NCBI RefSeq assembly: GCF_900074915.1
Contig: NZ_LT222319.1
Coordinates: 5,387,501 to 5,451,500, forward strand
Length of the DNA stretch: 64,000 bases
Source of the DNA: Pseudomonas cerasi
Lineage (GTDB): Bacteria > Pseudomonadota > Gammaproteobacteria > Pseudomonadales > Pseudomonadaceae
Direction: 5' to 3'
Shown here: piece after piece, positions 27,576-35,559 of the stretch
How the letters are laid out: each line of letters opens with the position of its first letter
Numbering within the stretch: position 1 is the first letter of the stretch
Program-made: the position numbers and the translations under genes
Notes under the pieces: model-generated
Database searches by the model: none
Told to the model about the DNA's origin: nothing
Seen by the model: the letters and a program-made list of their open reading frames with translations, nothing else

Positions 27576-29312
27576 ATGAAAGACACGATTCGCCAGCTGA
27601 TTCAACAAGCCCTGACCCGTCTCGTCACCGAGGGCGTCTTGCCAGAAGGGCTGACGCCGGCGATTCAGGTGGAAAACGCCCGCGACAAGACGCACGGCGA
27701 CTTCGCCAGCAATATCGCGATGATGCTCGCCAAGCCTGCCGGCATGAAACCGCGCGATCTGGCTGAAAAGCTGATCGCCGCACTGCCGGCCGACGAGCAG
27801 GTCAGCAAGGTCGAAATTGCCGGGCCGGGCTTCCTGAACTTCTTCCAGAACACTGCCGCGCTGGCCGCACGCCTCGACGCTGCACTGGCCGACGCGCACC
27901 TGTCAGTCCGCAAGGCGGGCGCTGCACAGCGCGTGGTCGTCGATCTGTCGGCACCGAATCTGGCCAAGGAAATGCACGTTGGCCATTTGCGCTCGACCAT
28001 CATTGGCGACGGCGTGGCGAACGTCCTGACGTTTCTCGGCGACACGGTCATTCGTCAGAACCACGTGGGCGACTGGGGCACCCAGTTCGGCATGCTGCTG
28101 GCCTATCTGCAGGAAAAGCCAGCGACCAGCGACGAGCTGTCCGACCTGGAAAACTTCTACCGCGCCGCCAAGCAGCGCTTTGACGAGTCCGAAGAGTTCG
28201 CCGAGCGTGCTCGTGGTCTGGTGGTCAAGCTGCAGGCCGGCGATGCCGAGTGCCTGGCGCTGTGGACGCGCTTCAAGGACATCTCGCTGTCGCACTGCCA
28301 GGAGACTTACGAGCGCCTTAACGTCAAGCTGACCCCGGCCGACGTGATGGGCGAAAGCGCCTATAACGATGACCTGGCCAATGTGGTCAACGACCTGAAA
28401 GCCACAGGCCTGCTGGTCGAGAGCAATGGCGCACAATGCGTGTTCCTCGAAGAATTCCGCACCGCCGATGACACGCCGTTGCCGGTCATCGTGCAGAAGG
28501 CCGGTGGCGGTTATCTCTACGCCACCACCGACCTGGCAGCGATCCGCTATCGCAGCAAGGTGCTCAAGGCCGACCGCGTGCTGTATTTCGTCGACCAGCG
28601 TCAGGCCCTGCACTTCCAGCAAGTATTCGAAGTGGCGCGCCGCGCCGGTTTCGTGCATGACGGCATGCAGCTCGAACACATGGGTTTTGGCACCATGAAC
28701 GGCGCCGATGGCCGCCCGTTCAAGACCCGCGATGGCGGCACGGTCAAGCTCATCGACCTGCTCGATGAAGCCGAAGAGCGCGCCTACACCCTGGTCAAGG
28801 AAAAGAACCCGGAAGTCGCTGAAGCAGAATTGCGCAGCATTGCCAAGGCCGTGGGCATCAGTGCGGTGAAATACGCCGACCTGTCCAAGCACCGCGCCAG
28901 CGATTACAGCTTCAACTTCGATCAGATGCTCAGTTTCGAGGGCAACACCGCGCCCTACCTGCTGTACGCCTACACCCGTGTGGCGGGCGTGTTCCGCAAG
29001 CTGGGCAGCGCGTTTGACGCCAGCAAGGGCCAGATTGTCCTCGCAGCGCCGCAGGAACAGGAACTGGCCGCACGTCTGGCGCAATTCACCGAAACACTGA
29101 ACAACGTCGCAGAAAAAGGCACACCGCACGTACTTTGTGCTTACCTGTATGACCTTGCGGGTCTGTTTTCGAGCTTTTATGAAAACTGCCCGATCCTTGG
29201 TGCGGAAAATCCCGATCAGCAGCAAAGCCGTCTGCGTCTGGCTGCCCTGACCGGCCGCACCCTCAAGCAAGGCCTGGACCTGTTGGGTCTGGAAACTCTG
29301 GAGCGTATGTAA
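27576..29312 (+). CDS. argS: Arginyl-tRNA synthetase
   Basis: It charges tRNA-Arg. The 578 residues have the N-terminal additional domain, the HIGH-type motif as HVGHLRS, and the class-specific MNGADGRPFKTRDGG region in place of a canonical KMSKS. A C-terminal anticodon-binding domain ends GLDLLGLETLERM. A purine-rich site lies upstream of the ATG. It is followed one base later by the SPOR protein gene, so the two are co-transcribed. Confidence 0.97.
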   Translation: MKDTIRQLIQQALTRLVTEGVLPEGLTPAIQVENARDKTHGDFASNIAMMLAKPAGMKPRDLAEKLIAALPADEQVSKVEIAGPGFLNFFQNTAALAARLDAALADAHLSVRKAGAAQRVVVDLSAPNLAKEMHVGHLRSTIIGDGVANVLTFLGDTVIRQNHVGDWGTQFGMLLAYLQEKPATSDELSDLENFYRAAKQRFDESEEFAERARGLVVKLQAGDAECLALWTRFKDISLSHCQETYERLNVKLTPADVMGESAYNDDLANVVNDLKATGLLVESNGAQCVFLEEFRTADDTPLPVIVQKAGGGYLYATTDLAAIRYRSKVLKADRVLYFVDQRQALHFQQVFEVARRAGFVHDGMQLEHMGFGTMNGADGRPFKTRDGGTVKLIDLLDEAEERAYTLVKEKNPEVAEAELRSIAKAVGISAVKYADLSKHRASDYSFNFDQMLSFEGNTAPYLLYAYTRVAGVFRKLGSAFDASKGQIVLAAPQEQELAARLAQFTETLNNVAEKGTPHVLCAYLYDLAGLFSSFYENCPILGAENPDQQQSRLRLAALTGRTLKQGLDLLGLETLERM

Positions 29313-29313
29313 G

Positions 29314-30009
29314 TTGGCAGTTGCGAAGAAGAAACCGGCACCCAAGCGGGGCGCCAGCCGTTATCAGGCACCCGCGAAGAAGCCGATTCCAGGATGGTTG
29401 TGGCTGGCGATTGGCTTGACCGTGGGCGCATTCGTGGTCTTTCTGATGAAGCTTGAACCGGGCGGCGAAGACGTCAAGCGGGTCAAGGCGGACGCCAAGG
29501 CCGCGAAGATCGCCGAGGCGAACAAGACACCACCGAGCCCTACGGCGCCGGTCAAACCCAAGTACGACTTCTATACATTGCTGCCGGAATCGGAAGTGAT
29601 CGTGCCGAACGAAGCCGTGCCGGAGAAGACCCCGCCGCCAGTGGCACCGACAGCACCGGTCTCGCCGGAACAGGCAGCCAAGATCGACACGGCACGTGCC
29701 CAGGCAGCCCTCAGCGGCTTGACGCCTCCGCCAGCGCCACCGGTTGCGACCACCAAGCCGGCCGCGGTGACGACGTTCTTCCTGCAGGCGGGCTCGTTCC
29801 GCAAACAGGCTGACGCCGAGAAGGTTCGTGCGCAAATCATCCTGCTGGGCCAGACCTCTACCGTCGAGTCGGGCACCGTCAAGGATGAAACCTGGTACCG
29901 CGTACTGGTCGGCCCGTTCAGCAACCGCGAACAACTGACCACCGCCCAGAAACAACTGGCAAGCGGCGGATTTAGTAACCTGTTGTTGCAACAGCGTCAG
30001 AGCCGCTAG
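29314..30009 (+). CDS. SPOR-domain membrane protein (FtsN-like architecture)
   Basis: The 231 residues have a basic N-terminus (about 1-25), one membrane segment (about 27-46), a Pro/Ala-rich periplasmic linker, and a C-terminal SPOR domain (about 148-228) starting FFLQAGSFRKQADAEKVRAQ. This is the layout of FtsN, which activates septal peptidoglycan synthesis, but I cannot confirm orthology. The start is TTG at 29314, one base past the argS stop, with GGAG inside the end of argS. Confidence 0.85.
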   Translation: MAVAKKKPAPKRGASRYQAPAKKPIPGWLWLAIGLTVGAFVVFLMKLEPGGEDVKRVKADAKAAKIAEANKTPPSPTAPVKPKYDFYTLLPESEVIVPNEAVPEKTPPPVAPTAPVSPEQAAKIDTARAQAALSGLTPPPAPPVATTKPAAVTTFFLQAGSFRKQADAEKVRAQIILLGQTSTVESGTVKDETWYRVLVGPFSNREQLTTAQKQLASGGFSNLLLQQRQSR

Positions 30010-30015
30010 CTGAAA

Positions 30016-30036
30016 CAGAGCGCGCAAAGCGCTCTG
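30016..30036 (+). terminator. Short perfect hairpin after the SPOR gene
   Basis: CAGAGCGC (30016-30023) pairs with GCGCTCTG (30029-30036) around GCAAA. It begins 7 bp past the stop. There is no T-run, so function is uncertain. A second perfect 9-bp hairpin (30081-30089 with 30098-30106) follows the REP. Confidence 0.4.
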
Positions 30037-30044
30037 CGCTATAG

Positions 30045-30068
30045 GTGGGAGTGAGCTTGCTCACGAAG
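30045..30068 (+). repeat. Single REP element
   Basis: A 24-bp palindromic element with core GTGAGCTTGCTCAC, the same family as the array at 21889-22504 but unpaired. It lies in the 206-bp gap between the SPOR gene and hslV. Confidence 0.85.
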
Positions 30069-30215
30069 AGGCCGTTACAACTGCCGGAGATTTATGCCTC
30101 CGGCAGTCAGCTGCCAGTTATCCCCGCTGTTCATCCTCAAGGTTGAAATACTCACCCACACCCCCATATGAGTTTGCATCAGGGCATTTTCGCCCCGCAG
30201 TGTGGAGACTCTCCC

Positions 30216-30746
30216 TTGACCACCATCGTTTCAGTGCGCCGCCACGGTAAAGTCGTCATGGCTGGCGACGGCCAGGTTTCTCTGGGCAACACCGTCATGA
30301 AAGGCAACGCCAAAAAGGTACGCCGCCTGTATCACGGTGAAGTGATCGCCGGCTTCGCTGGCGCGACCGCCGATGCATTCACGCTGTTCGAACGCTTCGA
30401 GGCCCAACTGGAAAAACACCAGGGGCATCTGGTTCGTGCAGCCGTCGAACTGGCCAAGGACTGGCGCACCGATCGCTCACTGAGCCGTCTTGAAGCCATG
30501 CTGGCCGTCGCCAACAAGGACGCCTCGCTGATCATCACCGGCAACGGTGACGTGGTCGAGCCCGAGGACGGCCTGATCGCCATGGGCTCCGGCGGCGCAT
30601 TCGCTCAGGCCGCAGCACGCGCCCTGCTGCTCAAGACCGACCTGTCGGCCCGCGAAATTGCCGAGACTTCCCTGCATATCGCCGGCGACATCTGCGTGTT
30701 CACCAACCACAACATCACCATTGAGGAGCAGGACCTCGCTGGCTAA
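30216..30746 (+). CDS. hslV: ATP-dependent protease subunit HslV
   Basis: HslV is the proteolytic core of the HslUV (ClpQY) protease, a double hexamer with an N-terminal threonine nucleophile. I chose the TTG at 30216, with GGAG 8 nt upstream, because it puts TTIVSVRRHG directly after the initiator so that Thr becomes residue 1 of the mature chain. This gives 176 residues. The longer frame from 30168 would bury the nucleophile. MAGDGQVSLG and GSGGAFAQAAARAL are family motifs. hslU follows 66 bp later. Confidence 0.97.
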   Translation: MTTIVSVRRHGKVVMAGDGQVSLGNTVMKGNAKKVRRLYHGEVIAGFAGATADAFTLFERFEAQLEKHQGHLVRAAVELAKDWRTDRSLSRLEAMLAVANKDASLIITGNGDVVEPEDGLIAMGSGGAFAQAAARALLLKTDLSAREIAETSLHIAGDICVFTNHNITIEEQDLAG

Positions 30747-30812
30747 GCCGCTGCCGGGCCGCACACCCTGTGGCCCCACCGACTTGCCCGCAACAGAGGA
30801 CCGTGAATAACC

Positions 30813-32150
30813 ATGTCAATGACTCCCCGCGAAATCGTCCATGAACTCAATCGCCATATCATCGGCCAGGACGATGCCAAGCGCGCCGTGGCCATTGCCC
30901 TGCGCAATCGCTGGCGCCGCATGCAGTTGCCTGAAGAACTGCGTGTCGAAGTAACCCCCAAGAACATTCTGATGATCGGCCCGACCGGTGTCGGGAAGAC
31001 CGAAATCGCCCGTCGTCTGGCCAAGCTCGCCAACGCACCGTTCATCAAGGTCGAAGCTACCAAATTCACCGAAGTGGGTTATGTGGGTCGTGATGTAGAG
31101 TCGATCATCCGTGATCTGGCCGATGCTGCGATCAAGCTGCTGCGCGAACAGGAAATCGTCAAGGTGCGTCACCGCGCCGAAGATGCCGCTGAAGAGCGCA
31201 TTCTCGACGCCCTGCTGCCACCGGCCCGGGTCGGCTTCAACGAAGACCCGGCGCAGAGCAGCGATTCCAATACCCGTCAGCTGTTCCGCAAGCGCCTGCG
31301 CGAAGGCCAGCTGGATGACAAGGAAATTGAAATCGAGATCAACGAAGCCGTTGGTGTCGATATCTCCGCGCCGCCTGGCATGGAAGAGATGACCAATCAG
31401 TTACAGAGCCTGTTTGCCAACATGGGCAAAGGCAAGACCAAGAGCCGCAAGCTCAAGGTCAAGGAAGCGCTCAAGCTGGTACGCGAAGAAGAAGCTGGCC
31501 GTCTGGTCAACGAAGAAGAGCTGAAAGCCAAGGCACTGGAAGCGGTCGAGCAGCACGGCATCGTGTTCATCGACGAAATCGACAAGGTTGCCAAGCGCGG
31601 TAATTCGGGCGGTGTCGACGTGTCCCGTGAGGGCGTGCAGCGCGACCTGCTGCCGCTGATCGAAGGTTGCACCGTGAACACCAAACTGGGCATGGTCAAG
31701 ACCGACCACATCCTGTTTATTGCGTCGGGCGCATTCCATTTGAGCAAACCGAGCGATCTGGTCCCCGAACTGCAGGGCCGCCTGCCGATTCGCGTTGAAC
31801 TCAAGGCGCTGTCGCCACAGGACTTCGAGCGTATCCTCAGCGAGCCGCATGCATCGTTGACCGAACAGTATCGCGAGCTGCTCAAGACCGAAGGTCTGAA
31901 GATCGAGTTCAAGCCTGAAGGCATCAAGCGTCTGGCCGAGATTGCCTGGCAGGTCAACGAGAAGACCGAGAACATCGGTGCCCGCCGCCTGCATACGCTG
32001 CTTGAGCGCCTGCTTGAGGAAGTCTCGTTCAGCGCCGGTGACCTGGCCATCAACCCTGACGCAGCGCCGATCGAGATCGACGCGGAATACGTCAATAGTC
32101 ACCTGGGTGATCTGGCAGAAAACGAAGACCTGTCGCGTTATATTCTCTAA
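30813..32150 (+). CDS. hslU: ATP-dependent protease ATPase subunit HslU
   Basis: HslU unfolds substrates and feeds them to HslV. The 445 residues show Walker A GPTGVGKT (56-63), an intermediate domain (about 110-240), Walker B IVFIDEIDKVA and the C-terminal tail EDLSRYIL, which inserts into HslV to activate it. Length and ends are normal. A strong terminator follows 22 bp later. Confidence 0.98.
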   Translation: MSMTPREIVHELNRHIIGQDDAKRAVAIALRNRWRRMQLPEELRVEVTPKNILMIGPTGVGKTEIARRLAKLANAPFIKVEATKFTEVGYVGRDVESIIRDLADAAIKLLREQEIVKVRHRAEDAAEERILDALLPPARVGFNEDPAQSSDSNTRQLFRKRLREGQLDDKEIEIEINEAVGVDISAPPGMEEMTNQLQSLFANMGKGKTKSRKLKVKEALKLVREEEAGRLVNEEELKAKALEAVEQHGIVFIDEIDKVAKRGNSGGVDVSREGVQRDLLPLIEGCTVNTKLGMVKTDHILFIASGAFHLSKPSDLVPELQGRLPIRVELKALSPQDFERILSEPHASLTEQYRELLKTEGLKIEFKPEGIKRLAEIAWQVNEKTENIGARRLHTLLERLLEEVSFSAGDLAINPDAAPIEIDAEYVNSHLGDLAENEDLSRYIL

Positions 32151-32172
32151 GCCACACGCGGTTGGCATTTCA

Positions 32173-32206
32173 GGCTGCAAGAGGTTGTTCACTCTTGCAG
32201 CCTTTT
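32173..32206 (+). terminator. Rho-independent terminator of hslVU
   Basis: A perfect 11-bp stem (32173-32183 with 32192-32202) with an 8-nt loop is followed by TTTT. It lies 22 bp past the hslU stop and 37 bp before the start of the next gene. Confidence 0.85.
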
Positions 32207-32242
32207 GCTTCTGCCCGACGCTTAAAACCCGAGACTGCAGCC

Positions 32243-32620
32243 ATGCCCGCTCTGCCCACTGCCATCCAGTTGCACAAGGCCTCCAAGACCCTGACGCTGA
32301 AATACGCGCCGGATGAGGAATACCATTTGCCCGCCGAATTTCTGCGGGTGCATTCCCCTTCTGCGGAAGTTCAGGGCCACGGTCGGCCAATCCTGCAATT
32401 CGGCAAACTGGGAGTCGGCCTGAGCAAGGTCGAGCCTGCCGGGCAATATGCGCTTAAGCTGACCTTCGATGACGGCCATGACAGCGGCCTGTTTACCTGG
32501 GAATACCTGTACGAACTGGCCACACGCCAGGCTTCGCTGTGGGAAGACTACTTGCAGGAGCTTGAGAAAGCCGGCAAATCCCGCGACCCTTCCGAACACG
32601 TCATCAAACTGATGCTCTGA
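32243..32620 (+). CDS. DUF971 family protein
   Basis: This 125-residue protein has the DUF971 fold signature (LHKASKTLTLKYAPDEEYHLPAEFLRVHSP early, and a YALKLTFDDGHDSGLFTWEYLYEL motif late, in which both stretches are longer conserved blocks). The domain also occurs at the N-terminus of gamma-butyrobetaine hydroxylases, and some members are linked to iron-sulfur metabolism. No precise role can be given. The ATG at 32243 starts at the conserved region; the frame runs further up across the hslU terminator. In other pseudomonads this gene stands between hslU and the pha operon. Confidence 0.85.
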   Translation: MPALPTAIQLHKASKTLTLKYAPDEEYHLPAEFLRVHSPSAEVQGHGRPILQFGKLGVGLSKVEPAGQYALKLTFDDGHDSGLFTWEYLYELATRQASLWEDYLQELEKAGKSRDPSEHVIKLML

Positions 32621-32639
32621 CCCCGCCTTACAGGTGTCC

Positions 32640-32752
32640 GCATGAACAGCATCGTGCCGATGCTGGAGCGTTAGGAACGATAGTCGCCCGTAAGAACACC
32701 ATCGTGCCCATGCTCCGCGTGGGTATGCCGTTCGGGACGCTCTGCGTCCGGT
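32640..32752. repeat. Partial copy of the second repeat family
   Basis: This stretch contains GCTGGAGCGTTAGGAACGAT and CATGCTCCGCGTGGGTATGC. These correspond to elements of the tandem array at 44470-45006. It fills most of the 153-bp gap between the DUF971 gene and phaF, where the pha polymerase operon would be expected. Confidence 0.85.
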
Positions 32753-32773
32753 CTTCTTTGTTGCAGCCGGGTA

Positions 32774-33472
32774 TCAGGACTGAATCGCGGGTTTTTCCGA
32801 TGCGGCCGGCGTAGAAGGCATGGCCGCAGGTTTGGCGGCCGGCTTTCTTGCCGCTGGTTTTTTCGCTGCGGCAGGCTTTTTGGCAGCCTCGACGGGCTTG
32901 GCCGCTGCTTTCTTGACGGCAGGCTTGGCTGCTACGGTTTTGTTGGCTGACTTGTCCGCCACTTTGGCGACAGGTTTGGCAGCAGCGACCAACGGTTTTG
33001 CCGCGCTCTTCGCCGCTGCCGGTTTGGCCGCCACAGTGCGCGAGGCAGCCGGCTTGGCTTTCGCGCCCACCAATAGCTCGATCTGTCGGGTCAGCTGGTC
33101 GACCTTGCTGTGCAGCGCCTGCACCTCAGTGCGACTCGGCACACCCAAGCGTGAAATCGCGCCATTCAGACGCTTGTCGAAAGCCTCTTCCAGCTCGTTC
33201 CACTTGCCAACCGCAAGGTCTTTCACGTCGTCCACCCGGGACTTGGCCGACTTGCTGGTGCTCTTGACGTCATCGAGCTGCTTCTGCGCTTCGGCCTTGG
33301 TCAGCTTCTCGGCCTTTTCGCCGTCCTTCACCAGGGTCTCGAAAAGCTTGCTGCCATCATTGCTGATCTTGGAATACGCGCCCAAACCAGCCAGCCAGAT
33401 CTGACGAGAGTACTTCTCAACCTCGCCCATCCAGGAGCTGCCATCTTTGTCGGTTTTTTTCTTGCCAGCCAT
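32774..33472 (-). CDS. phaF: Polyhydroxyalkanoate granule protein PhaF (phasin with histone-like tail)
   Basis: PhaF coats PHA granules and ties them to the nucleoid. The 232 residues have an N-terminal phasin domain (YSRQIWLAGLGAYSKISNDG, about 20-40, then an amphipathic helical region to about 140). A C-terminal Lys/Ala/Pro-rich tail of AAKP-type repeats (about 140-225) is expected to bind DNA. It is preceded by AAGGAGAA. Upstream lies a relic of phaI. The phaC polymerases, phaZ and phaD are absent from this window, so whether this PhaF still works on PHA granules is open. Confidence 0.93.
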   Translation of the reverse strand: MAGKKKTDKDGSSWMGEVEKYSRQIWLAGLGAYSKISNDGSKLFETLVKDGEKAEKLTKAEAQKQLDDVKSTSKSAKSRVDDVKDLAVGKWNELEEAFDKRLNGAISRLGVPSRTEVQALHSKVDQLTRQIELLVGAKAKPAASRTVAAKPAAAKSAAKPLVAAAKPVAKVADKSANKTVAAKPAVKKAAAKPVEAAKKPAAAKKPAARKPAAKPAAMPSTPAASEKPAIQS

Positions 33473-33546
33473 CCTGTTCTCCTTATCGTCCAGACTTGGA
33501 ACACCCGAGTCGTTTCGGCACGCAGCGTTCGAGCTTTTATCGGCCC

Positions 33547-33684
33547 GACACGCTCGAGCAATGCCGTCAGCTCATCGAGCCTGGCAAAGAACGTGTCTAC
33601 ATCATGTTTAGACGGGATACCGACCCGGTTCAAGGCCTTTGCGACTCTAAGGTCGAAAGCACGCTCGATTCTGTCGATTTGCGC
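33547..33684 (-). pseudogene. phaI: Relic of phasin gene phaI (C-terminal 46 codons)
   Basis: Reading the minus strand from 33684, a 46-codon segment matches what I recall as the C-terminus of PhaI. It includes IERAFDLRVAKALNRVGIPS, KHDVD and LDELTALLERV. An in-frame TGA stands immediately upstream (33687-33685), and the roughly 90 N-terminal residues of a PhaI are not found in the 55 bp left before the next gene. Downstream the frame stays open into phaF in another frame. The position directly upstream of phaF is that of phaI in other pseudomonads. I read this as a truncated gene. Confidence 0.75.
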
Positions 33685-33742
33685 TCACAAAAGAGCGCAT
33701 GGGCATACGGCGGCGAAGAAAAAAATGGGCTGCGTACAACGC

Positions 33743-34021
33743 TCAGGCAGCGAGCGCCTTGTCCAGAACGCGCTCGACTTCTGTCTTGATCGAACCGCTC
33801 ATGGCCGACAGGATGAAGTTCAGCTCGATGTTGACGCGGATCAAAGCCTCTTCGACCTCGACCTCACCCTTGGCTCCCTTGCCCTCCAGTTTTACGGTAT
33901 CGCCAGCCCATTCGTGAGCCAGTCCGTATCGGGTGGACAGCTTCTCGACCAGTTGCTCGGCCTTTTCGCGAGCCTTCTCAAGGCCCAGGGCGTGCGGGCG
34001 TTCAACGGTTATCTTGGCCAT
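33743..34021 (-). CDS. PHA-region small protein (polyhydroxyalkanoic acid system family)
   Basis: A 92-residue protein that starts MAKITVERPHALGLEKAREK, followed by a helix, and ends in an amphipathic segment (GSIKTEVERVLDKALAA). It belongs, from memory, to the family annotated as putative polyhydroxyalkanoic acid system protein (PHA_gran_rgn), whose function is not established. It diverges from ubiE, with 144 bp between, and lies 58 bp upstream of the phaI relic. Confidence 0.85.
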   Translation of the reverse strand: MAKITVERPHALGLEKAREKAEQLVEKLSTRYGLAHEWAGDTVKLEGKGAKGEVEVEEALIRVNIELNFILSAMSGSIKTEVERVLDKALAA

Positions 34022-34165
34022 CGGAGGCTTCCTTGATCGTCATATGAAATGCGGCGCAACTATATACACCCGCCCGCATCCAAGAAAGCGTTGCAGGTGA
34101 GCCTTGTCAAGACAAAGCCGGCCTTGGCGATTAGAATGACCCGCAATCTATTCCGGTGAAGCGAT

Positions 34166-34936
34166 ATGAACGATCAGCGCAAAGGCAGCGATGCCGAACC
34201 TACGACTCACTTCGGTTACAAAAATGTACCGGAAAGCCAGAAGGCAGAAAAAGTCGCTGAGGTTTTCCATTCGGTAGCGGCCAAGTACGACCTGATGAAC
34301 GACCTGCTGTCCGGCGGCATGCATCGCCTGTGGAAGCGTTTCGCAATCGAGCTGTCCGGCGTCCGCACCGGCAACCGCGTGCTGGATATTGCTGGCGGTA
34401 CGGGCGATCTGACCCGCAAATTCTCCAACCTGGTCGGCCCGACCGGCCAGGTGGTACTGGCTGATATCAACGCCTCCATGCTCAAGGTCGGCCGTGACCG
34501 CCTGCTGGACCTGGGCGTGTCGGGCAACGTCGAGTTCGTCCAGGCAGACGCCGAAAAGCTGCCATTCCCGGACAACCATTTCGACTGCGTGACCATCGCG
34601 TTCGGCCTGCGCAACGTGACGCACAAGGAAGACGCCCTGCGTTCCATGCTGCGCGTGCTCAAGCCGGGTGGTCGTCTGCTGGTACTGGAGTTTTCCAAGC
34701 CGACCAACAAGCTGATGTCCAAGGCCTACGACGCCTACTCGTTCGCGTTCATGCCGTTGATGGGCAAGCTGGTCACCAATGACTCGGAAAGCTACCGTTA
34801 TCTGGCCGAATCGATCCGCATGCACCCCAACCAGGAAACCCTCAAGTCGATGATGGTAGAAGCCGGTTTTGACCGCGTGACCTATCACAACATGACTGCC
34901 GGCGTCGTGGCCCTGCATCGCGGTATCAAACCCTGA
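34166..34936 (+). CDS. ubiE: Ubiquinone/menaquinone C-methyltransferase UbiE
   Basis: UbiE methylates the benzoquinol ring in ubiquinone synthesis using S-adenosylmethionine. The 256 residues include the SAM-binding motif VLDIAGGTGDLT, and DRLLDLG and FGLRNVTHKEDALRSMLRVL segments typical of the family. Its stop overlaps the ubiJ start by one base (TGATG), and ubiB follows, forming a ubiE-ubiJ-ubiB operon. Confidence 0.98.
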   Translation: MNDQRKGSDAEPTTHFGYKNVPESQKAEKVAEVFHSVAAKYDLMNDLLSGGMHRLWKRFAIELSGVRTGNRVLDIAGGTGDLTRKFSNLVGPTGQVVLADINASMLKVGRDRLLDLGVSGNVEFVQADAEKLPFPDNHFDCVTIAFGLRNVTHKEDALRSMLRVLKPGGRLLVLEFSKPTNKLMSKAYDAYSFAFMPLMGKLVTNDSESYRYLAESIRMHPNQETLKSMMVEAGFDRVTYHNMTAGVVALHRGIKP

Positions 34937-35559
34937 TGTTGCTCCGGGGGCTGCTCGCCAGCATCGAGCACGGCATCAATCGGGTGCTGCGCCTGGACAG
35001 CACCGCGCTGCCACGCATGGCGCGTCTGTCCGGACGTGTCATTGCGGTGGACTGTCGCGATCCGTCCCTGAAGCTGTTCATCCTGCCCAGCGACGAAGGC
35101 TTGCTGCTCGCCGCTGACTGGGCTGCCGAGGCTGACTGCACCCTGCGCGCGCCGGCTTCCAGCCTGGTGCGCCTGGCCTTGAGCAAAGACAAAACCGCTG
35201 TGTTGCACGGCCCGGATGTAGAACTCGACGGTGACAGCGGCGCGCTGCTGGAACTGGTCGGCATTCTTCAGGACCTGGAGCTGGACTGGGAACACGAACT
35301 GTCCAACTGGATCGGCCCGGTGGCCAGCCAGTTGTTCAGCAGCCACCTGCGCAACAGTGGGCGCTGGACGCGGGAAAGCTTCAACAGCCTCAGCCAGAAC
35401 GTTGCCGACTACCTCAGCGAAGAATCGCGCACGCTGGTGGGCAAACACGAAGCCGAAGCACGATTCGCCGAACTCGACCAGATCAAGCTCGATCTGGAAC
35501 GCCTCGAGGCGCGCTTTGCCCGCCTTGCCCACTCCCTCAATACCAGCGATAACGCATGA
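34936..35559 (+). CDS. ubiJ: Ubiquinone biosynthesis accessory factor UbiJ (SCP2 domain)
   Basis: UbiJ is a lipid-binding SCP2-fold protein that with UbiK helps organise the soluble ubiquinone-synthesis complex. The 207 residues have the SCP2-like region at about 15-115 (LPRMARLSGRVIAV, CTLRAPASSLVRLAL) and a C-terminal coiled coil (about 165-200). It is sandwiched between ubiE and ubiB with overlapping stop/start codons on both sides, which supports the call. Confidence 0.92.
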   Translation: MLLRGLLASIEHGINRVLRLDSTALPRMARLSGRVIAVDCRDPSLKLFILPSDEGLLLAADWAAEADCTLRAPASSLVRLALSKDKTAVLHGPDVELDGDSGALLELVGILQDLELDWEHELSNWIGPVASQLFSSHLRNSGRWTRESFNSLSQNVADYLSEESRTLVGKHEAEARFAELDQIKLDLERLEARFARLAHSLNTSDNA

